Shown piece after piece: positions 1 to 10,182 of a stretch of 64,000 nucleotides of DNA. Within the stretch, counting starts at the first letter, position 1. Every line of letters starts with the position of its first letter. Under the pieces are notes generated by a model. That model was not told the DNA's origin and made no database searches. It saw nothing but the letters and a program-made list of their open reading frames with translations. The position numbers and the translations under genes were made by a program. Source of the stretch: CAVUOA01 sp963742955 (GTDB lineage Bacteria > Bacteroidota > Ignavibacteria > Tepidaquicellales > OLB5); NCBI GenBank assembly GCA_963742955.1, contig CAVUOA010000009.1:186001-250000 (forward strand), in the 5' to 3' direction.

Positions 1-1346
1 TTGTTGTAATCAGGCGAGGTATCTGCGGTTCCGGACGGGTTATGTATAAAATCCCATCAATCTTTAAATGCTGGAGATAATCTTTAATGGCTTCCTTAGT
101 TAATATATAGTTTTCAACCAGGCTCATTGCACCGCTGGCAGATGCAGATGCTGAAATTGTGTGGGCGCTTATTATTACGTCAAACTTTAATCTCTTTCCG
201 CGTAAATAGCTTCTGGCGTCATCTGTTATAATACTGACTTTCTTACTCTTTGCAATACCTGTTGTCCAGTTAGGCGCAAAGTTCTTTTTTATGAGGTCAT
301 TCAGAATTCCGTTAATTTCAACAGCAGTTACAGTTTTAGCATTGTGAGATAACGCAGCCAGAATCTCACCACCTCCTCCTGAACCTACTATGAATACATT
401 AGCTGTATCTTTTTTCAATATCATTGCAAGGTTCGAGGCGTCCATCGGAGGCGGCAGTGAATCCGTATCCGCAGGTACTTTTGGAATATTTGTAGTAGAG
501 TTACCTGCGTCAATTATTGCTGTGTAAACAGGGTAATTATCAATCGGCGGCTGGTCATCTTTCATTACATCTACTCTGGAGAATGAATTCCATTCAGTCA
601 GCAGTTTAAGCTCGGGATTATCTTTTATATATGTTCCGTAGACTTTATTATCAGAAACTCTTATCGGCAGATACTGCTCAGGCTCTGTAAGAAATAACGC
701 ATTTACCATTATTATTACAAGAGCCCCTATAGTTACCGGAAGTGAATATTTGTTTTTTTCGGAATTAAATATAAGGGAAGCAATTGCAGCAACTGCTGAA
801 GAAAAAATTATTCCGCCCTGGCCGCCGAATTCAGGGAGTATTAAAATAAATGCAAAACAGCTTAAACCTGCACCAAATAAATCGAAAAAGTAAAGTTTAT
901 TTATGTGTGTCTTAAATCTGGTGAAAAGCTGTCCTATTATAAGTCCTGCAAGGAAAAAAGGAAGCATTACTGTAAGGTAATATAACGGTAGATATATCCA
1001 CTGAGCCGGTTCAATAAATAAACTGAAAGGGTCAAAAGGGATTTTATTTATTATTACAAAAGATATTAAAATAGATATGCTGTAAAGAACAGATGTTAAT
1101 GACAGAAAATTGTTTACCGAAGCTTTGTTAATTCTGGTTGAAATAACAATCGTAACCCCGCTTATTCCGAAACCCAGAAGCGCGATGCTGATAATCATAA
1201 AAGCAAAATGATACCACAGCGAAACTGAAAGTACCCTGATTAAAGTAAATTCAAGCAATAATACGCTTAAAGAAACCAGCAGTAATGCAACTCTATGTTT
1301 TACAGAAATTTGTTCTTTTGGTAGCTATTATTTGCGGTTTTTTCAT
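1..1346 (-). CDS. Membrane-embedded spermidine synthase-like protein (partial, frameshifted)
   Basis: The reading frame runs off the left edge of the window, so the C-terminus is missing. The N-terminal half translates as a series of hydrophobic membrane segments. It is followed by a soluble Rossmann domain with a glycine-rich SAM-type loop (VFIVGSGGGGEILAAL) and an acidic strand end (VTAVEIN), as in polyamine synthases and fused transporter/spermidine synthase proteins. The ATG at 1346-1344 overlaps the nadB stop (ATGA), which supports it as the start. From that ATG the frame hits a stop after about 17 codons. Removing one T from the TTTT run at 1316-1319 (one A of AAAA in the coding strand) joins it to the long frame. 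The substrate cannot be told from the sequence; polyamine synthesis is a family-level guess. Confidence 0.6.
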
Positions 1347-2974
1347 TGAATAACTTTATTGGTTATGACTGTATCTTTTAGAAATTTATTGCTTGAATAA
1401 GGGTAATCAGTATTAAAATGAAGTCCTCTTGATTCTTTTCTTTTTAGCGCTGATTTAATAATAAGGTAAGAGATAAGCGCCATATTTCTCAGTTCGATTA
1501 ATTCTCTGTTAACCTTGGTCTTTTTATAGAAGTTTTCAAGCTCATTCTTTATCAATTCTATTCTTCTCAGTGCCCTGTTTAATCTCAAGTCCGAACGTAC
1601 AATCCCGACATAATTAGACATTATTTGCTTTATCTCTGTTTTATTTTGAGAAATCAAAACCCATTCCTCAGAATTAACTGTTCCGCTCTCATCCCAAACT
1701 GGAATATTTTCCGCATTAATTGATTTAATCTGATTTTTTCCTTTGAAATACTTTTGGCAGTCGATACTTGCTCTATCGGCAAACACCAGCGCCTCAAGAA
1801 GTGAATTAGATGCCAGCCTGTTGGCTCCATGCACACCGGTCATAGCGGATTCGCCCAGCACATAGAGATTATTCAAAGTAGTTCTGCCGTTCAAGTCACT
1901 TACAATACCGCCGCAAATATAATGTGCTGCCGGTACCACAGGGATGAAATCTTTTGATATGTCAATTCCCGCATCAAGACATTTATTGTATATGTGGGGG
2001 AATTCATCTTTAAGTGTTTTTTTATCCAGATGAGTCATATCCAGGTAGACAAATTCATCGCCGAACTTCTTCATTTCACTGTCAATTGCTCTTGCAACAA
2101 TATCTCTTGGAGCGAGTGATTTGCGCTTATCATATTTTTCCATAAACGTTTTACCGTTTTGAGTGCGTAACACTCCGCCGGCTCCGCGCAGAGCTTCAGA
2201 TATTAAAAATGCTTGAGATTTTTTAGTGCTTTCAGATTCATAAAGGCTAGTAGGGTGGAACTGAACAAATTCCATATTGGCAATTTTACATCCGCTTCTG
2301 AAAGCCATAGCAATTCCGTCACCGGTTGCAATTTCCGGGTTCGTAGTGTGCAGATAAACCTGTCCTATTCCGCCCGAACAAATAACAGTAAGCTTAGAGT
2401 TTATTATTTGAATTTTATTTTTTTGTTCATCAAGAATATAAGCGCCGTAACATGTTACACGTTTTCCATTGTACGATTTTTTCTTATGGATATGATGTTC
2501 AGTAATCAATTCTACTGCGGTGTGGTGTTCGAAAAGCTTGATATTTTTATTTATACTGACGTTGTGTAGCAGTGCATGTTCTACTTCTTTGCCGGTGAGG
2601 TCTTTTGCGTGAACAATCCTTGAACGTGAATGTCCTCCCTCTTTCCCGAGGTCAAGCTTTCCCCTGTGACTTGAAAAATCAACTCCAAGAGAAATTAACT
2701 CATTAATCAGCTTCGGCCCTTCTTCAACAATTTCCTCGACTGCATCGAAATGGCATAGTCCTGCGCCGCATTCAAGTGTATCGGCTATATGAAGCTTAAA
2801 ATTATCCTGTGAAGACATGACAGATGCTATTCCGCCCTGAGCATAGTTAGTATTTGATTCCGCTTTCTCTTTTTTGGTAATTATAGTGACACGGGCATAT
2901 TTAGCAGCTTTAAGGGCAAAAGACAGTCCGGCAATTCCGCTTCCTATTACAAGTATATCTGTTTTATGCTTCAA
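1343..2974 (-). CDS. nadB: L-aspartate oxidase
   Basis: Flavoprotein that oxidises L-aspartate to iminoaspartate, the first step of de novo NAD synthesis in the cytosol. The 543 residues match the usual family length. The N-terminal FAD-binding dinucleotide fold is clear (ILVIGSGIAGLSFA, about residues 8-21), followed by NYAQGGIA, the HSRSRIVHAKD substrate/FAD region and the HGANRLASNSLLEALVF block near the C-terminal part of the FAD domain. A helical fumarate-reductase-type C-terminal domain follows. The start lies 3 bases after the ribonuclease G stop, so the two are probably co-transcribed; the stop overlaps the next start. The usual partners nadA and nadC are not in this window. Confidence 0.95.
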   Translation of the reverse strand: MKHKTDILVIGSGIAGLSFALKAAKYARVTIITKKEKAESNTNYAQGGIASVMSSQDNFKLHIADTLECGAGLCHFDAVEEIVEEGPKLINELISLGVDFSSHRGKLDLGKEGGHSRSRIVHAKDLTGKEVEHALLHNVSINKNIKLFEHHTAVELITEHHIHKKKSYNGKRVTCYGAYILDEQKNKIQIINSKLTVICSGGIGQVYLHTTNPEIATGDGIAMAFRSGCKIANMEFVQFHPTSLYESESTKKSQAFLISEALRGAGGVLRTQNGKTFMEKYDKRKSLAPRDIVARAIDSEMKKFGDEFVYLDMTHLDKKTLKDEFPHIYNKCLDAGIDISKDFIPVVPAAHYICGGIVSDLNGRTTLNNLYVLGESAMTGVHGANRLASNSLLEALVFADRASIDCQKYFKGKNQIKSINAENIPVWDESGTVNSEEWVLISQNKTEIKQIMSNYVGIVRSDLRLNRALRRIELIKNELENFYKKTKVNRELIELRNMALISYLIIKSALKRKESRGLHFNTDYPYSSNKFLKDTVITNKVIQ

Positions 2975-2977
2975 GAT

Positions 2978-4564
2978 TTAGTTGGAATACTCTTCTGTAA
3001 CGTCTTTATTATCTTTTGAAAGTAAAAATCTGAAATCCTGCATAGCAAGCGCGGAGTCTTCTATCAGCTTAAGTCTTACCAGGTATCTAAATGAAATCCT
3101 GGTTATATGACTAATAGTTCCTTCTTTTAAATGTTTATACACCTGGGGATTTACTTTGAGCACAAGTTTTGATGTTGAAATCTTATGTGACTGCGATTTA
3201 TAACGTTTTATCCATCTTTCAATTCGTATAATGATATTTGAAGATGATTCTACCATTCCTGTTCCTCCGCACATCGGGCATGACTCTGAAATAGACTTGA
3301 TTAAGCTCTGGCGTACCCGCTGTCTTGTTATCTGCACAAGTCCGAATTCTGACATTGGCAGTATTGTAACCTTTGCTCTGTCTTTACGGAATTCTTTCTT
3401 AAGCTCATCATAGACTTTCTTCTTGTTTTTATCGTCATACACATCAATGAAATCTATAACAATAATTCCGCCTAAATCTCTAAGTCGTATCTGGCGTACA
3501 AGTTCTCGTGCAGCTTCAAGGTTGGTTTTTAATGAATTTACTTCCTGGTCTTTGCTGCGGGCATACTTTCCGCTGTTTACATCAATAACAACCATTGCCT
3601 CGGTATGCTCAATAAATACATATCCGCCGCTTTTAAGATTTACTTTTTTATTTAACGTTAACTGGATTTCTTTTTCAATTCCGGATACATCGAATATCGG
3701 TTCCTGGTTTTTGTACAGCTCTACCTTTTCAAGAAGGGAAGGGGAGGATATTTTGAGGTAAGATGCAATTTCTTTATACAGCTTTTTGGAATCGGTCAAA
3801 ACCCTTACCACGTCATCACGGAACAAATCTCTGATAACGCTGGAGGTCATTGAGAGGTCCTTATAAATCAGAGCGGGCGCTTTTTCATTCTTTAAGTTTT
3901 TTTCTATTTCCTGCCATGTACCAAAAAGGTGGTCAAGGTCTTCAATAATAGAATTATCATCCTGGTTTTCAGCAACTGTCCTAATAATGGCGCCGAATTC
4001 CAGGTTCCTGCTCCTTTTATAATCTCTTACAATATTCTTAAGCCTTCTTTTTTCTCGCAGGTTTTGAATCTGCTTGGATGCATTTACCTTTCCTTCAAAC
4101 GGAAGGAATACAAGATATCTCCCCGGGATTGCAACTTTTGAGGTTACCCTTACTCCTTTGTTGCCGACAGGCTCTTTTGTAATCTGAACAACAATGTTCT
4201 GGTCTCTTTCAAGCTTTGGAAATTCATTCCTTCGCGGTCGTGAATGCTGCTGGCTTTGAGGTGCGGGTTTTTCATCTTCGTCATCTTCGTCATCATCGGG
4301 GGTATCCCCTCCGAGTAAAGACTTGAATTCGTCACTTTGTTCACTGATATCGGAGAAGTGCAGAAATGCATCCTGTTTGAATCCGAGGTCAATAAAAGCG
4401 GCTTTTATACCGGGAATAACTTTAGCTATTCTTCCCAGGTAAACATCCCCGATAATTCTTTCATTATGGGGATTTTCGATGAAAAGCTCGGATAGCTTTC
4501 CGTCTTCAGTTATAGCTATCCTGTTCTCACTTGAGGTTGAGCTTATTAAAATCTCTCTTTTCAT
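2978..4564 (-). CDS. rng: Ribonuclease E/G family endoribonuclease
   Basis: Single-strand-specific endoribonuclease of the RNase E/G family, acting in rRNA maturation and mRNA decay. The 528 residues contain an N-terminal S1-type RNA-binding domain (VYLGRIAKVIPGIKAAFIDLG), the two metal-binding aspartates of the DNase I-like catalytic domain (D328 in VVIDVNSG and D371 in GGIIVIDFID) and the zinc-link cysteines C429 and C432 (CPMCGGTG). It lacks the long scaffold tail of RNase E, so RNase G is the better name. An acidic, proline- and glutamine-rich stretch at about residues 74-115 interrupts the S1 domain and is longer than usual for the family. It sits between rho and nadB. Confidence 0.93.
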   Translation of the reverse strand: MKREILISSTSSENRIAITEDGKLSELFIENPHNERIIGDVYLGRIAKVIPGIKAAFIDLGFKQDAFLHFSDISEQSDEFKSLLGGDTPDDDEDDEDEKPAPQSQQHSRPRRNEFPKLERDQNIVVQITKEPVGNKGVRVTSKVAIPGRYLVFLPFEGKVNASKQIQNLREKRRLKNIVRDYKRSRNLEFGAIIRTVAENQDDNSIIEDLDHLFGTWQEIEKNLKNEKAPALIYKDLSMTSSVIRDLFRDDVVRVLTDSKKLYKEIASYLKISSPSLLEKVELYKNQEPIFDVSGIEKEIQLTLNKKVNLKSGGYVFIEHTEAMVVIDVNSGKYARSKDQEVNSLKTNLEAARELVRQIRLRDLGGIIVIDFIDVYDDKNKKKVYDELKKEFRKDRAKVTILPMSEFGLVQITRQRVRQSLIKSISESCPMCGGTGMVESSSNIIIRIERWIKRYKSQSHKISTSKLVLKVNPQVYKHLKEGTISHITRISFRYLVRLKLIEDSALAMQDFRFLLSKDNKDVTEEYSN

Positions 4565-4617
4565 AAAATCAATAAAATAAAACTTCGAAAATCACCGTAT
4601 TAAAATAGGGTATCTGC

Positions 4618-5865
4618 TTACGTATTCATTGACTTTAAGAATTCTTTGTTGTTTTTAGTGCCTTTCATTTTCTCGAGGAGGAATTCCATTGCCTCCACAG
4701 AAGTGAAATCGCTCAAAATCTTTCTCAGCAGCCATATCTTGTTCAGTTCTTCATCATGAATCAACAGTTCTTCTTTTCTTGTTCCGGATTTATTAAGGTC
4801 AATAGCAGGAAATATTCTCCTGTCACTGAGTTTTCTGTCAAGAACAATTTCCATATTGCCTGTTCCTTTGAATTCTTCAAAAATAACTTCATCCATTCTG
4901 CTGCCTGTTTCAACCAGGGCAGTGGCAATAATGGTAAGGCTTCCGCCTTCTTCTATATTTCTGGCTGCGCCAAAGAATCTTTTAGGTCTGTGAAGTGCGT
5001 TAGCATCTACACCACCTGATAAAATTTTTCCGCTATGCGGCACAACGGTGTTATGTGCCCTTGCAAGTCTTGTTATACTATCCAGCAGAATAACAACATC
5101 CTTTTTTGCCTCTGTGTATCTTTTAGCTTTTTCAAGAACTATATCTGAAACCTGCACATGCCTCTCAGGCGGTTCGTCGAATGTTGAGCTTATCACTTCG
5201 GCTTTAACCGAACGCTCCATATCTGTGACTTCTTCAGGGCGCTCGTCAATCAATAAGACTATTAACTCAACTTCGGGGTGGTTTCTTGATATACTGTTAG
5301 CTATTTGCTGGAGTAAAATTGTTTTACCCGCCTTTGGGGGTGATACTATCATACCCCTGTTTCCTTTACCTATGGGGGTGAATAGGTTCATTATCCTTGT
5401 AGCATACTCTCCGGGTGTGCTTTCAAGGTTCAGCCTCTCGTTTGCATAGAGAGGCGTTAGGTTATCGAAAAGTGTTCTCTCACGGATTGTTTCGGGGTCC
5501 ATCCCGTTGACTGCTTCTACTCTAAGCAGCGCAAAAAATCGTTCTCCCTCTTTTGGAGGTCTGACCTGTCCGCTTACGGTGTCACCCGTTCTCAAAGCAA
5601 ATTTTTTGATTTGCGAAGGGGAGACATACACATCGTCAGGTGACGAGAGGTAGTTATAATCAGATGACCTTAGGAAACCGTATCCGTCAGGCAAAACATC
5701 AAGTACGCCTTTGGCAAATGCAACGCCGTCTTTTTCTGTCTGAGTTTCGAGAATTTTGTAGATGAGTTCCTGTTTTCTGAGGTCGCTGTAACCTGTGATT
5801 TTAAGAGTTTTTGCTATCTGGTATAATTCAGCTATCTTCTTCGATTTTAGTTCTCCAATGTCCAT
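4618..5865 (-). CDS. rho: Transcription termination factor Rho
   Basis: Hexameric RNA-dependent ATPase that terminates transcription at rut sites. At 415 residues it is typical of the core protein without large insertions. The N-terminal Rho domain and cold-shock-like RNA-binding fold are visible (GVLDVLPDGYGFLRS, about residues 53-67). The Walker A loop SPPKAGKT lies at about 175-182, the catalytic-glutamate strand is LLIDERPEEV, and Walker B is VVILLDSITR. The protein ends shortly after the conserved region. The gene is about 50 bases upstream of rng on the same strand and divergent from the nfeD-like gene, so the 300-base gap ahead of it should hold its promoter. Confidence 0.96.
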   Translation of the reverse strand: MDIGELKSKKIAELYQIAKTLKITGYSDLRKQELIYKILETQTEKDGVAFAKGVLDVLPDGYGFLRSSDYNYLSSPDDVYVSPSQIKKFALRTGDTVSGQVRPPKEGERFFALLRVEAVNGMDPETIRERTLFDNLTPLYANERLNLESTPGEYATRIMNLFTPIGKGNRGMIVSPPKAGKTILLQQIANSISRNHPEVELIVLLIDERPEEVTDMERSVKAEVISSTFDEPPERHVQVSDIVLEKAKRYTEAKKDVVILLDSITRLARAHNTVVPHSGKILSGGVDANALHRPKRFFGAARNIEEGGSLTIIATALVETGSRMDEVIFEEFKGTGNMEIVLDRKLSDRRIFPAIDLNKSGTRKEELLIHDEELNKIWLLRKILSDFTSVEAMEFLLEKMKGTKNNKEFLKSMNT

Positions 5866-6166
5866 GGATGAGATTTAATCCTTTCGATTTGACACCCTGG
5901 TTAACAGTGGTGTACAGTAATTATGTTTTGGTTATTAATTTTGGTAAGTGTCTAATTATTTTAAACTTGTTAAAATAGTCCTATGTTTGATTTTATTGGG
6001 TAGTATTTGATGAGCCTTTATTTATTTACTGTAATATATACAATTTGATTAATTAAAACAATAGATATAAAAAAAGCAGTATTTAAGAGGAAATTCACGT
6101 TCGGTTATGAGTTAGTATGGATTTATTCTAATCATTTTTACTTATCTTTAGTTAAATCGCACTTAA
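5866..6166. other. Divergent intergenic region between rho and nfeD-like gene
   Basis: About 300 AT-rich bases separate the divergent starts of rho and the NfeD-family gene, so promoters for both are expected here. I see no ORF with a ribosome binding site, no strong hairpin with a T run and no recognisable riboswitch. Several TATA-like hexamers occur, but none has a convincing -35 partner. Confidence 0.5.
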
Positions 6167-7495
6167 ATGAAATCCAGACATCTACCGTTACTATTTGTAA
6201 TAACAATAATTTCTCTTTTTTGTTCCATTTTTATTCCGTTTGAGAAAGCTGCAGCTCAATCAAACGGGGTAGTGTATTTAATTAAAATTGACGGTTCAAT
6301 AAATCCTTCAACATCAGATTTTATACACAAAAGCCTTATTGAAGCGGTAAACCATAATGCCAAATGCCTTATTATTGAGCTGAATACCCCCGGCGGATTG
6401 CTTAAATCGACTCGATACATTGTAAGTGATCTCCTGACCTCAGAAATACCTGTTGTGGTTTATGTTTCACCCAGCGGCTCTCAATCAGCCTCTGCGGGAG
6501 TATTTATTACACTTGCTGCTAATATTGCAGCAATGGCTCCGGGAACAAATATAGGAGCATCGCACCCGGTTACAATGGAAGGCAACCAGGATACCGTTAT
6601 GATGGAGAAAGCCACTAATGATGCAGCCGCATTTATAAGAACTATCAGCGAAAAAAGACACCGAAACGTTCAATGGGCTGAAGACGCTGTCAGGAAAAGT
6701 ATCTCTATTACAGAGACAGAAGCATTAAACCAAAATGTAATAGATTTAATTGCGAATAATGTTGATGACCTGCTTCAAAAAATTGACGGGAAAGAAGTCG
6801 AAACTTCAAAAGGCAAGGTAACACTTGATACGAAAAATGTAAAGATAGTTGAATACAAAATATCCTGGTTCCAGCAGTTCCTGGCAATTGTCAGTGACCC
6901 GAATATAGCATACATATTGATGATGCTTGGAATCTGGGGAATAATACTTGAGTTTTATCACCCGGGAGGTATATTGCCCGGCGTAGTTGGAGTGATATGT
7001 CTGATTTTAGCTTTGTACGGACTTCATACACTCCCGATTAATTATGCGGGACTAGGATTAATTATACTTGCAATAATTTTATTTATATTAGAAATTAAAA
7101 TAACAAGTTATGGTATGTTAACAGTTGGCGGAATAATATCTTTATTTCTCGGTTCATTTATGCTTATTGATACAGATTCACCTTTAGATGTTGTTGGAAT
7201 TTCACTCAGTGTGATAATTTTCACCGTAATTATTATATCAGGTTTGTTTATACTGCTCATTTCTCTTGTTGTAAGAGCTCATAAAAGGAAAGTTGTTACG
7301 GGTAAACAGGGGCTTATTGGAGAGATTTGTGAAGTAATTGATAAGATTGAAGCCGGCAGAACCGGCGCAGTTAAGCTGCATGGTGAAATATGGAACGCAG
7401 TTGAAGAACAAGGTTCAAATGAAGAAATCCCTGTTCATTCTAAGGCAAAAGTTATTGCTGTGAATAACCTGACATTGACTGTACATAAAATATAA
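6167..7495 (+). CDS. NfeD-family membrane-bound serine protease (ClpP class)
   Basis: Long-form NfeD protein of 442 residues. A signal/anchor segment (about 8-25) precedes a ClpP-like serine protease domain. The likely Ser-Lys dyad is S109 in SQSASAGVF and K148 in MMEK, a spacing close to the archaeal 1510-N protease of this family. Four or so hydrophobic segments fill about 240-375, and a small OB-fold NfeD C-domain ends the protein (GLIGEICEVIDKIEAGRTGAVKLHGEIW). The next gene, 24 bases downstream, encodes a slipin; this NfeD-stomatin pair is a classic conserved operon in which the protease is thought to process or work with the SPFH protein at the membrane. Confidence 0.9.
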   Translation: MKSRHLPLLFVITIISLFCSIFIPFEKAAAQSNGVVYLIKIDGSINPSTSDFIHKSLIEAVNHNAKCLIIELNTPGGLLKSTRYIVSDLLTSEIPVVVYVSPSGSQSASAGVFITLAANIAAMAPGTNIGASHPVTMEGNQDTVMMEKATNDAAAFIRTISEKRHRNVQWAEDAVRKSISITETEALNQNVIDLIANNVDDLLQKIDGKEVETSKGKVTLDTKNVKIVEYKISWFQQFLAIVSDPNIAYILMMLGIWGIILEFYHPGGILPGVVGVICLILALYGLHTLPINYAGLGLIILAIILFILEIKITSYGMLTVGGIISLFLGSFMLIDTDSPLDVVGISLSVIIFTVIIISGLFILLISLVVRAHKRKVVTGKQGLIGEICEVIDKIEAGRTGAVKLHGEIWNAVEEQGSNEEIPVHSKAKVIAVNNLTLTVHKI

Positions 7496-7519
7496 ACCTA
7501 TAATTAGAACGGAGCAAAA

Positions 7520-8296
7520 ATGGAAGTAGTAATAGTTACTTTAATATTTTTCTTTTTTATTTTCTTCCTCATACTGCTGTTCAATATGATAAGAATATTG
7601 AGAGAGTATGAAAGAGGCATCATTTTCCGATTAGGAAGGTATGTTGCAACAAAGGGGCCCGGTTTGATTTTACTTTTCCCTATAATTGATAAAATGGTAA
7701 AAATCAGCCTGAGGACTATTGTTATGGATGTACCAACTCAGGATGTTATTACAAAAGACAATATATCAATAAAGGTCAATGCAGTTGTATATTTCCGTGT
7801 AATTTTACCTGATAAAGCTATTTTAGAGGTTCAGGACTTCCTGTTTGCTACATCGCAAATTTCGCAAACCACGTTAAGGAGCGTGTTAGGACAATCAATG
7901 CTTGATGAGCTTCTATCAGAAAGAGACAGGATAAACCATAAGCTCCAGCAGATAATTGATGACCAGACAGAGCCGTGGGGAATAAAGGTTTCTAACGTGG
8001 AAGTCAAACAAATTGACCTGCCTATTGAAATGCAGAGGGCAATGGCAAAACAGGCTGAAGCCGAAAGAGAAAGAAGAGCTAAAATTATCCATGCAGAGGG
8101 CGAATTCCAGGCGGCACAGAAGCTTGCAGATGCTGCAGGAGTTATTTTCTCACAGCCAATTGCGCTTCAGCTTAGATATTTGCAGACTCTTACCGAAATT
8201 GCCTCAGAGAAAAATTCAACTATCATATTCCCGCTGCCGATAGATACAATAAGCCAGTTCATGAAGATGATTGGTAAAGACGACGATAAGAAATAG
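7520..8296 (+). CDS. Slipin / SPFH (stomatin-like) domain protein
   Basis: A 258-residue membrane scaffold protein with an N-terminal hydrophobic hairpin (about residues 4-26), followed directly by the SPFH/band 7 domain (REYERGIIFRLGRY). The strand and helix pattern continues through SNVEVKQIDLP and the alanine/glutamate-rich coiled-coil region MAKQAEAERERRAKII. The length and pattern fit slipins of the bacterial stomatin family, which form oligomeric membrane microdomain rings. It follows the NfeD-type protease with a ribosome binding site (GGAG) ahead of the ATG, so the two are one operon. An inverted repeat just after the stop is a likely transcript end. Confidence 0.92.
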   Translation: MEVVIVTLIFFFFIFFLILLFNMIRILREYERGIIFRLGRYVATKGPGLILLFPIIDKMVKISLRTIVMDVPTQDVITKDNISIKVNAVVYFRVILPDKAILEVQDFLFATSQISQTTLRSVLGQSMLDELLSERDRINHKLQQIIDDQTEPWGIKVSNVEVKQIDLPIEMQRAMAKQAEAERERRAKIIHAEGEFQAAQKLADAAGVIFSQPIALQLRYLQTLTEIASEKNSTIIFPLPIDTISQFMKMIGKDDDKK

Positions 8297-8316
8297 AATT
8301 TGATTTTTTTGACATT

Positions 8317-8348
8317 AGGGGATTCTATCAATAAAGGTGGAATCCCTT
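8317..8348 (+). terminator. Inverted repeat between convergent slipin and dnaG genes
   Basis: A GGGATTC / GAATCCC stem of 7 bp, extendable by a wobble pair, with a 14-base loop sits between the slipin stop and the dnaG stop. The genes converge, so it may end transcripts from either side. The T runs are short, so termination strength is uncertain. Confidence 0.45.
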
Positions 8349-8349
8349 T

Positions 8350-10179
8350 CTACTTACTCCGCATTCCCTTTTCAAGGTCTACTTTTTCTTTTGTGAGTAC
8401 CTGGTGTTTTTTCTGCAGTTCCAGTGTTGCAGGTGAGTATTCATTAACGGATTTGATTTGATTTTCAATTTCCTGAATCTGTTTCCTTATCCCGGAAAGC
8501 TTAAGCTGGCTAAGCACAAACTTAGCTTCTTTCAAGTGGTTTTTATCTTTATTCTCCTGCATGATATAATTTTCATCAAGCAGCGCCTTGCCGATTATAT
8601 CTCTTGTTCTCCTGTCACTAAATTCATTGAATAAATGAATGTGATTTATGTTTTCAGGAGTTTCGAAATTCTTGAATGCATAGTTAACTATTTTTTCAAT
8701 ATCCTTATCTGTTATGTAATCCGCTTCCAGGTTATCCATAAGGTATCCTCTGGTTTCATTATCCGAATCAACAAGCAGCCTGATTAGCATTAGCTCGATG
8801 TTCGGGATATTCATTTCGCTTCTCATTGTTTTTTCTTCTATTTGCTCAGCTGTAAAATGCGGAGTTTCTCTTGTTAAACCTCTTCCTTTGAGTTTTAAAA
8901 GCTTATCCATTTCCTGACGGATTATACTCTCGTAGATTCCAAATCTGTCAGCAATATCTTTAATATAAAAATCGCGTTTGATGGGGTCTCTAATTTTAAT
9001 AATCAGGTTAATTATTTCCCTCACAAATTCGGTTTTGCCTTCAGGAGTGTTCAGTTTGCCTGCTTTCTCATAAGTTTCACCGATATAATTTATTACAGAT
9101 TGCCTTTTTGAGAGCAGTAATTCAAATTTTTCTTTACCGTTGTTTTTTATGAATGAATCGGGGTCATCGCCTTTGGGAAGGACAATCAGGCTGGCGGTTA
9201 AATCATTTTCTAAAATCAGCTCAATTCCTCTCCGTGCTGCATTTTGTCCGGCTAAATCGGCATCGTAAACAATAACTATTTCTTTTGTGTACCGTGATAA
9301 GATTTTTACCTGAAGTGTTGTGAGTGATGTCCCGCTTGAAGCTATTACATTTTGAATCCCGTTCTGGAACAGTGAAATTAAATCCATATATCCTTCAACA
9401 AGCAATGCGTAGCCGGTTTCCTTTATCCGTGATTTGGAAAGATTTAAGCCGTAAAGGACCTTGCTTTTATTGTAAATCTTGGTTTCGGGAGAGTTTACGT
9501 ATTTGGCTTCAAGGTTATCGCTGTCGAAAAGCCTCCTTGCACCGAAGCCTATAACCCTTCCTGATTCAGAGAAGATAGGGAACATAAGTCTTCCCCGGAA
9601 GCGGTCACGCACCTCATTCATGTTTGAGAGGATTATGAGTCCGGATGAGACCAAGTCTTCACGCTTAAACTCTTTTATAAATTTATTATAGAATGAATCA
9701 TTTGCACGCAGTGAAAATCCAAGCCCGAATTTCGTAATTGTATCAAGTTTAATGCCCCGTTGTTCAAGATATTCGCGTGCATAAATCCCGTCATGGCTCA
9801 TCAGGTTATCGTAAAAATATTTCCCGGCTCGTTTGTTGATTTCATAGAGCTGTTCTATCTGATTGCGGTCTTCGTATTCCTGTTCATCGAATTGCAGCTG
9901 TATCCCTGCCCGTTCGGCTAATGTTCTAACAGCATCGTAGAAGGTAACATTATCGATATCCATAATGAAATTGAACACATTCCCGCTTTTACCGCATCCG
10001 AAGCAATGGTAAACGCCTTTTTCCTGTGATACGCTGAATGATGGAGTTCGTTCTTCATGAAATGGACATCTGCCCATAAAGTTTTTGCCGGCTTTTCGAA
10101 GGGTAGTGTATTGCGAGATGATATCTACGATATCAATTGAGGAAGCAATTTCATCTATTTTTGATTGGGAGATTTTCAA
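8350..10179 (-). CDS. dnaG: DNA primase
   Basis: RNA primer synthase of the replication fork. The 609 residues show the N-terminal CHC2 zinc finger with C38, H41, C59 and C62 (CPFHEERTPSFSV to HCFGCGKSGN). A TOPRIM domain follows, with the catalytic glutamate in LLVEGYMDLISL and the DxD metal site in VIVYDADLAGQNAARRG. The C-terminal part is the helicase-interacting helical region, ending in a coiled-coil-like stretch. Length is normal for the family. The stop lies next to the slipin inverted repeat, and the start is 4 bases after the dipeptidase stop, suggesting co-transcription with the gene upstream. Confidence 0.95.
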   Translation of the reverse strand: MKISQSKIDEIASSIDIVDIISQYTTLRKAGKNFMGRCPFHEERTPSFSVSQEKGVYHCFGCGKSGNVFNFIMDIDNVTFYDAVRTLAERAGIQLQFDEQEYEDRNQIEQLYEINKRAGKYFYDNLMSHDGIYAREYLEQRGIKLDTITKFGLGFSLRANDSFYNKFIKEFKREDLVSSGLIILSNMNEVRDRFRGRLMFPIFSESGRVIGFGARRLFDSDNLEAKYVNSPETKIYNKSKVLYGLNLSKSRIKETGYALLVEGYMDLISLFQNGIQNVIASSGTSLTTLQVKILSRYTKEIVIVYDADLAGQNAARRGIELILENDLTASLIVLPKGDDPDSFIKNNGKEKFELLLSKRQSVINYIGETYEKAGKLNTPEGKTEFVREIINLIIKIRDPIKRDFYIKDIADRFGIYESIIRQEMDKLLKLKGRGLTRETPHFTAEQIEEKTMRSEMNIPNIELMLIRLLVDSDNETRGYLMDNLEADYITDKDIEKIVNYAFKNFETPENINHIHLFNEFSDRRTRDIIGKALLDENYIMQENKDKNHLKEAKFVLSQLKLSGIRKQIQEIENQIKSVNEYSPATLELQKKHQVLTKEKVDLEKGMRSK

Positions 10180-10182
10180 TTT

